Part shown: piece after piece, positions 37,916 to 49,548 of the stretch
Layout: each line of letters starts with the position of its first letter
Numbering within the stretch: the stretch's first letter is position 1
Origin: Mesaphorura yosii
Taxonomy: Eukaryota; Arthropoda; Collembola; Poduromorpha; Tullbergiidae
DNA: 64,000 nt
Direction of reading: 5' to 3'
NCBI GenBank assembly: GCA_009869945.1
Contig: WIXG01000286.1
Coordinates: forward strand, 1-64,000
Notes under the pieces: generated by a model
The model's database searches: none
Told to the model about the DNA's origin: nothing
The model's input: only the letters and a program-made list of their open reading frames with translations
Position numbers and translations under genes: made by a program

Positions 37916-38990
37916 TTTGGCCTTATCCTGAAACGTTGAACCGACATTAGCGAATTAGGACAGACGGGCTGGCAAGAACAGTCTGAATTGCATTGTACTC
38001 GCTTTACCTTTAATAAATTCAACAGCTCAGCAAGGTTTATGAGATTGATTTTTCTTTTGATGACAAGCTTTGGTTCTTCGGCTAGATTGGATGTCCACTT
38101 ATAATCCAATCGTCAGAGTCGAAGTTCAGTTGGTCAAAGACGATGCACTGAAGTCGTCACTTTCTACTTGAGCAGGGACAAGTTGGTAGTCGAATCCGAC
38201 CCGAACCAACTAATTCCAGTTTAATGGAACATAAATGCAGTGATTCACCCGAAGCAGCTCAGGTGTTGCTTCTATGGAGAACTAGGAACTCTTGCACTAG
38301 AAAACTCATCATTCGGCGACCTTCAAGACACTGCGAAACGAGTGTCTTTGCATTTGGTATTGCTATCTTCCTTGCAAGATTCCTGGGACGGTCAGATGTT
38401 GAATTTGCAGCACGGTTTACGCCTTTGAGGCGAGGGTGAGCAAGGAATTGAATGTATACACTGCATCGTACATAAACAAACGGTATTATTACGAGATTAC
38501 TAATAGCGATGACGAATCGACGATACGATAATACAATCCACAGAAGAGCAGAGCTCTTGTAACTTGTAGAAGACAAACTTGCACTCATTCAAGTCGAAAG
38601 TGATTCATGCAGTTGTGAGTAACTCAACAAACGTCACGTCAGTTTCTGAACTCAAAATTCAAGTGGAGAACTGATTCCTGTGCTCAGTTTTAAATTTATT
38701 GCGTGAACTCATCAGAGCTTGATTGGAAAATTAAATTTGTTCCCTACGTCTAAATTCTAAGATATCCTGCTCGTTAAGGGTTCAGTCCAGTAATTCACAA
38801 TTCAGGTGAGCACTTAGTTAATTTGTACACTAATCACAGGTGAAAGTTGGGATTGACAACTTAATTGTGAAATTGCGTTGCGACGTTGATTGCTTGTTAA
38901 CACCACTGAATGTCCCCAATCATTTGACCTCCTCATTGACTGATTTATATTGATTCCAGATCAAGAAACGACACCAAATCTGCAATCACA
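37916..38990. other. Divergent promoter region between BACURD and CHMP2A
   Basis: About 1.1 kb with no supported coding frame. It must hold the two promoters and leaders. Confidence 0.6.
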
Positions 38991-39928
38991 ATGCCTCTGG
39001 AATGGCTGTTTGGTCGTCGTATGACGCCAGAAGAAATGCTTCGCAAGAACAAGCGAGCTTTGGATAAGGCCATCCGTGATCTAGATCGAGAGAGACAACG
39101 AATGGAGCAGCAAGAGAAGAAGATCATTTCCGATATCAAGAAAATGGCAAAGGATGGTCAGATGGTAAGGTCTCCCCAATTCTAGCTAAAACGATTGACG
39201 ATGCCTTATAGTGAAGTTTTAATAAACCTGACCTGTAGTTGTAATTCTTCTCTATTCTTTGTAGGATGCTGTTAAGATTATGGCAAAGGATCTAGTTCGG
39301 ACAAGAAGATACACGAAGAAATTCATGTTGATGAAGGCAAACATTCAAGCAGTTTCGATGAAGATCCAAACTCTCAGATCGCAAAACGCAATGGCTGAGG
39401 CCATGAAAGGAGTCACCCGAGCCATGCAGAACATGAACAGGTAATGTCAATTGATATACTTGCACTAAGAACCCACATTTAGTAATTTCAACCTGAATTA
39501 CACAACGCTAATGACGCATTATTTGAACGCAGACAAATGAAACTTCCACAAATTCAGAAGATCCTTCAGGAATTTGAGAAGCAGTCGGAAATCATGGATA
39601 TGAAGGAAGAAATGATGAATGATGCCATGGATGACGCTCTGGATGAGGGAGATGAAGAAGAAAGGTAAATTAATAAAATTCAGCATAGTTAAATAGTTAA
39701 AACTTCTGAGCACCGAGACCGCTAAGCATAAAATTTCTTGTTTACTGCAGTGACGCGGTTGTTACTCAGATTTTGGATGAATTGGGACTCCAACTGAAGG
39801 ACCAACTCTCTGGTTTACCTGAAGCGAGTGGTGGACTGACAACTGGACAGAAGCAGCCTGCGCAGGCAGCAGTCGCCGACGCCGACGCTGATTTACAGGC
39901 GCGACTGGACAACCTAAGACGTGAATAG
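38991..39928 (+). CDS. CHMP2A: ESCRT-III subunit CHMP2A / Vps2
   Basis: Four exons, 38991-39164, 39265-39440, 39533-39664 and 39751-39928, give 219 aa (human 222). The protein starts MPLEWLFGRRMTPEEMLRKN, the amphipathic N-terminus of Vps2. The long basic helix KRALDKAIRDLDRERQRMEQ and the DLVRTRRYTKKFMLMKANI segment follow. The C-terminus is acidic (MDDALDEGDEEES). It ends in the MIT-interacting motif (DADLQARLDNLRRE), which binds the MIT domain of Vps4 for filament disassembly. It polymerises on membranes in multivesicular-body sorting, cytokinesis and nuclear-envelope sealing. All junction phases agree. Poly(A) signal at 40040-40045. Introns are about 85-100 bp. Confidence 0.95.
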
Positions 39929-40592
39929 CAACTTCAACTACTCCAATACTTACATAATTCAGGTTACGCCGTGCTTTATATGAATTATACATAATTGAGT
40001 GATTTAAATTCATAAGTTTGATAATTTCTAAACGCGATGAATAAACGATAAATGATATTGCTTTTACTATTTTTTTACTGCAAATTTAGTGGGTAGTAAC
40101 ATCCATATAAAACATCAATTAAATCAAAACGTATAAAATCCCATAAAATTGGTAATCGGTGTTGGTAAAAATTCAGTAAAATGTAATAAAGGAGGTATAA
40201 AAATTAATAACGCATTCGACCACAAGAACAAGAATAAATTAGGTAACAGTTGAATCGTAAATCATGGTGAAAGCTGCGAGCAGTTAAAAAAGAAAGTTTA
40301 AATTAATTACTTCAATCTTAAGTTATTGTAGACTAAAGTTAATTTATACTACATTTCTAATTTGTTAAATCATTAAATATTTTGTAATTTAAAATCTGGA
40401 TCGAATTGATTATCTCATTTACCATTTAGCTCAGATCGTACTTTGTTCGTGTCTTGTTCATTTAGAGAGTTAAAATTAAGCTTAATTTGAGTTAAAGTTA
40501 AGATACCGGGCCAAAGTACAATTACGGCCAATGTCTGTCAACTTCAGCTTCTTTTGTTTGTTTGCTCCATCGCCCTAGAACTGGATGGCAGA
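39929..40592. other. Convergent 3' region between CHMP2A and SGF29
   Basis: Very AT-rich. It contains the CHMP2A AATAAA at 40040-40045 and no coding frame. Confidence 0.6.
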
Positions 40593-41797
40593 TTACTTCT
40601 TTTCTTTGTAAGCAATGACGTAACGCTGCGGAACCTTCAACGATGGACTGAAGCCTTCTGGATAAGTCGCGTCTTCAAAGAGAACCTCGTACTCGTCCTT
40701 GTGAGTCGCAGGTACAATATTGACCACAGCCTTGTAGAAGCAGGTAGTTTGTGGATACAAAGCCATGACTGATATCGAGTATATAAAAAATCGTAGATTA
40801 AAATTTGATTTTGATGGTTGATCTACGAATTGGCAAATAGCAAAACTTACCGACAGCGTTCTTAGGATAAAGTGCACCCATGTCCGTCTCAGGATTAGCT
40901 CTCATGGTCGGCAGAGGAATGACTCGTCGACGGCTCAAGTGCAGACGTTGTTTCTGCTCTTCGTCGACATCGTCCAGCTCATACTTTCCAGTAGACGCGT
41001 TATACTGCAAAACCTCTGCCAAAATCCAGTTGTCTTCGCCTTCAGATCCACGAACCAAAGCTGCAACCATGTCACCCGTCTAAATCAAAATCAATCAGAG
41101 TAAAAGGTGGTCTATGTTAATCATGTCATTTTTGCCTCCGTAATATTAAGTTCAGTTAACTGTTAACCTTACCTTGGCCAAGTAATGCGATTCTGCAGGC
41201 TTTGCTCCACACAATGGGGGCACTGTCTCGCCAGGTTGACCAATCCACAACGGCAAAGTTTGCGCAGAAGTCTGCAGCATTTTCATCAGTGTACCTCGGC
41301 GGATGGTTTCTTTACTTCCGGATTGTCTGACCGCAAACCGCCTGTCACTACGGATTTGGCGAACTTCATACAACATGCGAAGCGCTTGTTGAACAGCTGC
41401 TGCCTCCGCCTGCGCCTCTTCCAGGGCAGTGGTGTAGAGTCCATTCAACTTATGCTAAATGGGATAGCGATAACATTAATAGTCAACAATAGGAGAACGC
41501 CAAATGGCAACTACGGGACTACTTTTATACGTACCTTCGTTCCAGGTGAAATTCGACCGTCCTTCTTCACAGCATCATTAACCGAATTAATTTCACCCAA
41601 AGATAGTGCACTCTGTTCGTGTCCAGCACCGATCTTTGGCAGCAGGGCCTGTGCCGCTCGCAGCTTCTCCTAGAAAATCAATCAAGAACAAAGCAGACAT
41701 AATGACACTATCTTTAATTAGTTAGGCTTAACATTATATGTACACGACTGATTACCTGAATTTGCTGAATAGTAGCGCTACTTGAAGATTCACCCAT
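40593..41797 (-). CDS. SGF29: SAGA-associated factor 29 (tandem Tudor H3K4me3 reader)
   Basis: Five exons, 41797-41756, 41669-41535, 41454-41173, 41079-40851 and 40768-40593, give 287 aa (human 293). The first half is helical (EKLRAAQALLPKIGAG and onward), as in the SAGA-binding N-terminus. From about residue 154 comes the double Tudor domain: TGDMVAALVRGSEGEDNWIL, YELDDVDEEQKQRLHLSRRR, VIPLPTMRANPETD, LYPQTTCFYKAVV and YEVLFEDATYPEG. The acidic and aromatic residues used by the human protein to hold the H3 N-terminus and trimethyl-K4 are kept in these blocks. It recruits the Gcn5 acetyltransferase module to active promoters. The first coding exon has only 14 codons. It is divergent from the decayed TPR gene, with start codons about 475 bp apart. 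Confidence 0.95.
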
Positions 41798-42272
41798 CTT
41801 GATTGCACTTATTGATTGCAACTATCGTCAACTTTGTACTTTTTTAATGTATGAGAAAGATCAGAAGCACCAATCGTACAAATTGCCACTACAGTTTCGG
41901 TAACGCGATGCTCAGCTGCGTGCCCATGCCAGGAATCAGCAAGACAAACTAAACGGCTGCTGACAGTCCTTCAGTTGCACTCTGTGCTGGACGCCTAGAA
42001 ATAAAATCGATGAAGTAGCCAAGAAGACGGATTGACTCTTCGCGGCCGCCCGCCGTCGATTCCTTGCGCTTGGGCGCATTGTCAGTAAAAAAAAAAGAAC
42101 AAAGAGGCCTGGCCTCTCGTGTGAAGAAGAATTTTAATCGGCCTCTGTGCAATACATTGCAATTCACCTAAACGCGAATAAAAACTTCACAAAGGCGCTC
42201 GGTCTTTGCAAAAGTGATCCAGTTTTGATCAACTAACTAAAAGATTCGTTATCGAATAAGGGTGGAACGTGA

Positions 42273-43039
42273 ATGGTAATGGGTGATTCAGATAGGAACA
42301 CAAGGTTGGGTAACAGACTCGAAAAGGAGACGATACGAGGAATTCCGGCAGCCACTGGAGCAACGCAAACACAAGCCAAAGACGTGAAGCACCGTAAAAA
42401 GAATGTAGATTCCGAAAAACCGAAAAGTCAAGTCGACAAAATGGAATCGTCTCGAGATAGAATGAAGAAATCGCACAGTAACGCGAGTATAGAAAATGTA
42501 CGAGTCCTGATAAAAAGAAAACTCCTTTGATCGACCTTGAAGCTGAAGACTTCCAAGAAGTAATTATGAATCGCCTTCAACCGATTTTGACCGATCTTAT
42601 ATACGATTCAGATGATGCTCAGCTGGATAGTTCTCAACGGAGCCAAGCAAACGGTAAATTCCAGAATAACCATGGTGTAAAAGCGAAAATTTCGGAGCCT
42701 ATTTCCAATGAAAAGTATGTCAGAAGTTTATCAAGTATTAAAATTCTCTCAATGATGAGACAATTCTCAATACTTAATGCTTAATTTGTAGACTTGCAGA
42801 AAATTAAAAGAACAAAGGAAATGAGTATGTTAGGAATGGTGATTACAGAGAGGCCATGAACAAGTACAATGAAGCTATTAGTAAGTACATTTCTCCTTGC
42901 TGTTTTGCTTGTATATCTTTCATACTGTCGGTTCTGTGGGCCTAAAATTCGGTAATTTGACAATTTTTCCATTCTAGGATTGAACAGCAAAGAAGCGGTG
43001 TATTTTTCAAATCGTGCCTTCTTGTACACTCAATATTAA
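42273..43039 (+). pseudogene. Decayed TPR co-chaperone-like gene (SPAG1/RPAP3-like)
   Basis: Lys/Ser-rich frames at 42273-42530 and about 42490-42714 lie in different phases, with coding-like composition on each side, implying a frameshift near 42500. Splice signals persist: donor at 42715 (GTATGT), acceptor ending 42791, donor at 42881 (GTAAGT), acceptor ending 42977. Joined exons read a TPR: KNKGNEYVRNGDYREAMNKY, then NEAIRLNSKEAVYFSNRAFL. It resembles the KEKGNxxFxxGxYxxAI start of SPAG1/RPAP3-type TPR blocks. An in-frame TAA lies at 42805-42807, just before the TPR, and the frame ends at 43037-43039 before the TPR array could continue. Retained introns mean it is not a processed copy. A functional short protein from an unseen splice form cannot be excluded. 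Confidence 0.6.
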
Positions 43040-44214
43040 CAGGAGATTAGTTTTTTGTAGTTCATAATTTTCACGTTACGGGAGTGACAGCTAAGATTGT
43101 CATAAGTTAAATTACGTTTCTTTAAAAATAAAATTTCTGGTTCCCAGAGTAGAAACTTCGTTCAATGTTTCAAGCATGCGATGCTGAACCAGATATCAGA
43201 TAAGGCCTTGAAAATGCCACTGCCATCAGTTGAGTTGAAAGTCCAGAAGTTCAGCATGATGGTGGTTATTTTGAAATCTGAAGGTCAAGTCTGTGGAGCA
43301 GTTGGCTTTAAATCAGAAGTATTTGACTCCCAGTTAACATTTTCTACCTACATGATTTAATGCATCAAAATCCGAGCGTAAGTAGTTAAATTAGTTTAAT
43401 CCGTGCAAAGTACAACAAATTTACTGCTAAATTGCGTGGCATGGCTTCAAGTGGTTGGGCACTCAAGCAATGCTCTCATGACGGGGAAGTTCAAGCACAA
43501 TTCAATCACTGAACTGGAATTCCTCTTCACAATTGACAAATACAAAAGATGGGGAATAATTGGCAATCGAAAATTATAATTAGCAGCCTGAGAAGTTGCC
43601 GCTGCTCTTTGTCCGTCTGCATGAATCCTGCTCGCCTTCTTGCTATTGGCAAGCAATGCCTTGCTTGCAAATTCGTTTCAAAATCGCAAACGACGAATGG
43701 GATTTTTGCAAAATTGCAGATAACGGCCCTTTGTCAGCTGCTTAATAACGGAAACCTGGTACGCGACATTCTCCATGCGAAAAGGAGAGATAAGGTCGAA
43801 CAGAATGACATGGACATGGTACCCGAGTAAATATGACATTCGTTGACAATTTGTAATTGGCCATTCTATTGCTTTATCAGAAAGGGCAAATACAAGTACA
43901 ATATAGTTGAGTTTGATGATTGCTCAGGTGTTTCACAATGGCAATGGCAATGCAGTAATTTATTTATATGACATTGGAATTCCGCCTGAACCTTGAAACC
44001 ATTCGCTGATTGTCACTTGGCCGCTAAAGTTTATCCCGGATAGTGAAAAGTCGGATTAGGAAACCAAGAAGTCCACCGCCCATGGCTTTCTAAATGCGGA
44101 ATTCACACACATAGGCTTTTCGCTTACAGTGTGAAACGTGTGTCAACGCGTGAAACCCGTGGGTGTGCCGTGTGTCGTGCCAAATTTTCTCAGGATTTGA
44201 TGCACAAATCCAAA
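43040..44214. other. Intergenic region upstream of the nrf-6-type gene
   Basis: About 1.2 kb of AT-rich DNA without a supported gene. It should contain the promoter of the acyltransferase-3 gene. Confidence 0.5.
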
Positions 44215-47200
44215 ATGAAAGCGTCACCTTTCCTGTCGTTCGTGGCGGGCGCCATTCTTTGCGCCGCGCTCATCGTGTGGTCATCGTCAGTCGTCGATGC
44301 GAGCACGTCCCAAGAATACGAATCTTCTGCCCTGCTTAGCCTCATGCATCAGACACTGGACCACGGAACCGGAAGCAGCAGCAACAGCAAGCGAAGCGAC
44401 GGAATCAGAAGAATCATGGAAAATTCGCTATTCCGGGAAGCTCTGATCCCATTCTACTTCAGAGACTTCGTTTGTCCGCTTAACTTTGACTTTCTCTTCG
44501 TGAACATGACCAATTCAGTCTGCGAGGGGAATGTCAGAACGTTTCTGAATCACGTCTGCACCGCTTCGTTTGCGGCAGAGAATTTATGGGCACTGCAAAG
44601 TAAGTGACGTTTTTCCGGCATTTATTTTAGTTACAAAGGCGACGGATGAAATGAAAAATTCGCATCTCGCGTTTGAAAATGCTGAACATCGATTTTTTTG
44701 CGTGGTCGTACGCCATATCGTCCTTTCTTGATTAGATTAATTTTGTGCGGACTTTTTACCCACACGCCAATGAACATGACCTCAAAATGCTGCGACTGAA
44801 GCACGAATAAATCTGATTTATACGCATGTTTTTATCGTCAATGTTTTCAGTGGCCGATGCCTGGGCCAAACCGCCCGAAGGACTTTTAACCGGTCACGTG
44901 AATCCGATGGGTGACTTTGATGAATGCGTGGAAATTGACACGAAAGGTCTGACCAATGTCGAAGGAGACGGCGCGACAAGTTTCAAGGGGCGCTACTGCA
45001 CAGTTTACTTAGTCCCAAGTTTCTCGACTGTTGGAACCGGAAATGACACAGCAGCAATTCGGGAGGCCGTGTCCCCTGAGGAGCTTCTTGTAAGACTGCC
45101 ACTGCCATTGCTCCACGTTTCTTTAAGCACGCGTAATCCATGAAGCTGAATCCTTGTCTTTTTCGGGGTTTACAGCACCTGATGTCGATTCTGGAAGGTA
45201 TCTTTATCATCCCCTCCATCGGAATCTGTCTCCCAAACACATGCGACAAGCACGAAATCCATCCAATCATAAACAACTTGGCAAAGTTCGTCGCATCGGG
45301 AATCGACGGCTTCAACCTCGGAACCAGCATGCATCAATGTTACGATAAGAAGAAGCCAGATTTGGACGCCGGAGATATTTCGGTCATGTACGTGCACAAT
45401 CCGAAGATTCATAACGCAGGTGGCCTCATTTCTTGAACGGTTTATTTAAAATTTTAGAGCTCTCATTGGTGGAATAGCGGGACTTTGCATTTTTGCTGCC
45501 ATTGTTGACATTGCTCTTCACAGAGGAGTCGAGAAACCAAAGCCTCAAGGTATATCCAGCGAAATCTCTTAATCGTTTTTATTCCGTCTTGTTTTATTAG
45601 CGTCATTAATAAGTATGCAAGCTGCGGTTGTAGGTTTGGCCATGCAGTATTTCATGGCATTCTCGATGTACACAAACACAAAGAAATGGCTGTCGACTCG
45701 AAGTTCTGGTGACGACCTGGGTTGTATTCATGGAATAAGGTTCATCAGCACGACTTGGGTCATCTTAGCCCACACTTGGTACTGCATCTCGATGGTTCCG
45801 ATGTGGAACATGGTCGACGTCAAGAAGGTAAGGTTTGGTTACTCAAATAAACAAACTTAAGTCTAATATTAACCCAACCATGTCAATGATTTTATTTCAG
45901 ATTCACGAAAGCTGGTCAATCCTAACCGTTTTGAACTCAACAATTTCCGTCGACACGTTCTTCATGCTCAGCGGGCTGCTTGTGGCCTACAACGTTCTTA
46001 AAGTCCTCGACAAACAGAAAGGACGTCTGAATATTCCCATGTTTTATGTCCACCGTTACTTGAGGTATGTTCATCGGTCTGTAGGCAGAGTAAGCCGTGA
46101 GTCGTTGTCGTTTATCAGCTGAGATGACTGAGATCCACTTGACATTTGTATTTTTTTATGTAATTTTTAATTAGATTAACGCCCACCTACGCAATGCTCG
46201 TTGGAATCATGGCCACGCTCGTGCCGTACCTCGGAAGTGGGCCGTTTTGGGAGCTCATGCAGCGCTGGTCAAATATTTGTGAAAACAACTGGTGGACAAA
46301 TCTGTTGTATGTCAATAACCTGGTCAATACGAGTTGGTTGGTAAGTCTGCTGACAATGCCGTCGCCAGTGCCTGAAATCCATTGCCTAATAATGAATTAA
46401 GCGTTTGCATTATCTCAACTAGTGTCAAGGCGAAGCCTGGTACTTGGCCAACGACATGCAGTTTTACATCCTATCGCCGATTGTTCTCTACCCACTCTGG
46501 TATTCTCCGCTGATTGGCACGATATTCTTGGTTTTCTGCACCATTTGCGGAGTGCTGACTCCAGGGCTGCTGGTCCACTTTAAGAAAACAGCGCCCACAA
46601 CGATTGGAACCAGAGAGTAAGTACCTGAGGCTTATTAAATCGTACAACTATTGATGAAATAAGATGATTCCAAGACATGCTGCTTTTGTTTTCAGCATTC
46701 AGATATGGTTCTTGGACGTGTACATCAAACCCTGGGCTCGATTCCAGACCTACCTCGTTGGAGTCTGGGTCGGCTACATCCTGTACAAGTACAGAGGTAG
46801 GAAAATCCACATTCCATGGGTGCTCAACCTCGCCGGGTGGCTCCTGGCGACCGGCGCTTCTCTCGGAGTGCTGTATGGAATTCATCCCTGGTTCGACCCG
46901 GAGAAAGAAATTCCGAGGGCTGAAAGCTTCATTTACGCCTCGCTCAATCGATTCATTTGGGCCTGCGCTGTCGGCTGGGTCATATTCGCCTGCTGCAAAG
47001 GGTACGGAGGGCTAATCAACTCCTTCCTCTCTTGGAAGGTTTTCATGCCCCTCGGCCGCCTTTGCTTCTGCGTCTTCCTGGTTTCTCTTCATCTTCAAAT
47101 GATTCTGCATCTCAGCCTTCGGGCGGCCTTCAGGCTCGAGAATTACGCGATGGTGAGTGCAGAGTGCGAATTCGAAATCGGCAACGCGAACAAATTCTAT

Positions 47201-47545
47201 GCATTGACTGATATAACTGGTAACTAAATTGTAGGTGAACTATTTCTTCGCACATCTTGTCATGTCATTCCTGGTTGGATACTTCTGCACAATGTTTTTC
47301 GAGTCGCCCTTCATGAAACTGGAGAAGTTACTGTTTGAAGGACCAGGTAACTTAGAATTAATTTCCTTATCTTGATCAAGTGTTACGAAACGCATGTTAT
47401 CATGAACATTGCCCCTTTTGATGCAGATCGACCCAAGCCAGCGCCTGCTGTACAAGCTACACCTCCCAAAGAACGTTATGGAATATTTTATAACAAACCC
47501 GAGACCGTAATTAATGGAGTTTCCGACTCAAATAAGACGGAATAG
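44215..47545 (+). CDS. Nose resistant to fluoxetine (nrf-6)-type acyltransferase-3 membrane protein
   Basis: Eleven exons: 44215-44599, 44851-45089, 45176-45387, 45458-45549, 45601-45827, 45901-46064, 46175-46340, 46423-46616, 46696-47152, 47235-47346, 47427-47545. All junctions keep phase, giving 788 aa. The ATG at 44215 opens a signal peptide (MKASPFLSFVAG, hydrophobic, small residues at VDA); an ATG at 44200 is an alternative. The lumenal NRF domain has the family's cysteines, including FVCPLNFDFL and GICLPNTCDKHEI. A first membrane span (ALIGGIAGLCIFAAIVDIAL) is followed by the acyltransferase-3 domain, whose hallmark IHGIRFISTTWVILAHTW begins at about 352. FFMLSGLLVAY and further spans lead to a short cytosolic tail. 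C. elegans NRF-6 acts in lipid and drug transport across epithelia; substrates are unknown. AATAAA at 47669. Confidence 0.93.
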
Positions 47546-47809
47546 AATTCTTATAGTTGTACGTTAATTTTAATTCAGGTATAGATGGTAAACGCCAGAA
47601 ACGATATTATTTACTGAATGAGTATTGATGGTGCGGTACTTTCTTATTATTCCTATCGATTAATTGCGAATAAATTCCCGGAAGCCGGAATGCTTCTTGG
47701 CTTTTAGTAATCAATCACGGTTTAATTTGCTTAAATATTGTTACAAGAGCAAAGCATTAAGATTTCGAATCAGAAGTATTTTGCTACACTGCGAATTTTG
47801 TTGAAAGCA

Positions 47810-48552
47810 TTAAGAATTATTCCTCGGGTCTGGCTTCGCTTTCTCGTCCTCAGGATCGCCCTTCACCTTCACCGTGGTCTCAGTTTCTAAGGGACCCTTC
47901 GCTTGCGCCTCTTCAATCGCCGCTGGTTCATGTTCATCAGCTAATGAAGTCAAGGAAGTTGATTCTAGAATACTTTCGGCTTGGCTTATGTCTTCACTGA
48001 CAAGTGTTTCAGCGCTTGAGACGACCGAAATTGCGTCGTCGGTTATTTCTCCCAAATTATTTTCCCTGACGTCTTGACCATACTCGAGCAAATCCTAGAA
48101 TACGGCTTCTCCAAATTCATCGCCACAGAAGACCTCCGAGAGTGATGATGATGACGCATCATCGTCGTCATTGTCATTATTGTCGACCGCTTCTGGTGTG
48201 TCGGCGTGGTCGGGATGATTCGAAGTCGTGGCAGTGGCAGACGAAGCCCCAGCTTTGTCCTCGACGAATGAACAAATTTCGTCGACAACCTCCGATCCGA
48301 ACTCGACGCAACCAACACTATTATCGATCACCTGTGTGGAGACTGCCCTTGCCAAGTTGTCGGTTCGAGCGCTGGCTCCAGACCCTCGACGGTATCAGCA
48401 ATCCAGAGAATTCGGTGTGCATTTTCCCGATCGACTTCTGTGAACTCAGTTCGTCCTCTTTTTAGCGATTCAGGAAGTTCACTGTATTCCTCTTCGATGA
48501 GATTTATAGCCGACTTGAATTTCTCGTCTGTTGGACTGTCTTCTTTGTCCAT
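47810..48552 (-). pseudogene. Disrupted acidic ORF, unknown protein
   Basis: From an ATG at 48552 (MDKEDSPTDEKFKSAINLIE) a frame runs to about 48330. A second frame one phase away then carries DNLARAVSTQVIDNSVG onward through a long Asp/Ser-rich stretch to an in-frame TAG at 48095-48092, continuing as DLLEYGQDVRENNLGE to the stop at 47810. The three pieces share acidic Ser/Asp/Glu-rich composition, so they look like one former protein with one frameshift and one stop. No usable intron (only about a dozen bases available) explains the shift. The TAG does sit in a 3' splice-like context (TTCTAG), so an unseen exon arrangement is possible. No homologue is recognised. Confidence 0.4.
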
Positions 48553-49548
48553 AGTCCTGCACAATTTAACAATTGGTGGGTTGTCCAAATTAGTAAAATA
48601 CCGATTCACCGTGACCCTGTAATTGGGGTATTATAAACAAATGTGAAGGAGTCAGGACACGATAACTTCAGGAAGGTCGGCAGAAAGCCCGAATGTCTTC
48701 AGTTTGATTAGTGCTTGTTACTAGTAAATTTTGGTTCAATCGGTACTGACACTGAATTACTCCACTGCAGAAAATTTTTTGCGGAAATCAGTCACACAAT
48801 TCTGTTGTCGTGACCAGAGCACGTAGTTTTATTTCAACTTGCAGATTTCTGTACGAATAGAAATCACTCGCATATTTTCCTTGATTGCAAACTTTTCCAA
48901 GTTCAAGGCGAGTGGGAAATGTCTCACTCCGACATCTGTCGTCATTCAGTCGGTAGTTTATTGAGAATTGTAAGGTTATTTCTGGAAATGCCAGCGGCTG
49001 CATTGTAAACATGGAAGGGGCACTTAAGGGTAAGCATAGGTGATGAATTGTTTTTTTTTATTCCAAATGTTAGCCAGGCACAGACCACTGGTTCAACAGA
49101 AGTAATACTTTATTGACTACATGACTACAATAATACAATACTTGGTACGCACGTTAGCAGTACAATTTCTCACTAAAGATTCATAAGTCAAGATGATTAC
49201 ATGCACATTCCAAGTTCGAATTTCCATTTCCTCGCACAATTCCACGTGCAGGCTCTACAAAGCAGCGTAGGCCGCCGACGCTGTACGGCGACGGCAAGGC
49301 CAAGTAACACAATTGTTAGTCGAATCTTATCTCTAACCTAGGCCACACAAAAACTTGCGAATTGCAAGGCGAAAGAAGCGACTAAGTTAGTATAGGATTC
49401 AAGTCTACGCACAACGCAGCATTGCGTCAACATTTTGAAAGTTTGAACGATTGTAAAATTATGGTTGGTTTTTGCATGATTCAGAGCGATTGTGATTGCA
49501 CAGTTTCCTTTCGTTTTATTCTCACAATCAGCGTCAGATTTCTTTTGT
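48553..49548. other. Intergenic region, no supported gene
   Basis: About 1 kb. It contains the 3' end of the downstream minus-strand membrane-protein gene (AATAAA, minus, 49520-49515). A minus-strand frame at 49012-48788 has no recognisable content. Confidence 0.5.

Noticed and set aside
49249-49321. Possible structured RNA in a GC-rich stretch
   Set aside because: No A and B box, acceptor stem or terminal T run consistent with a tRNA.
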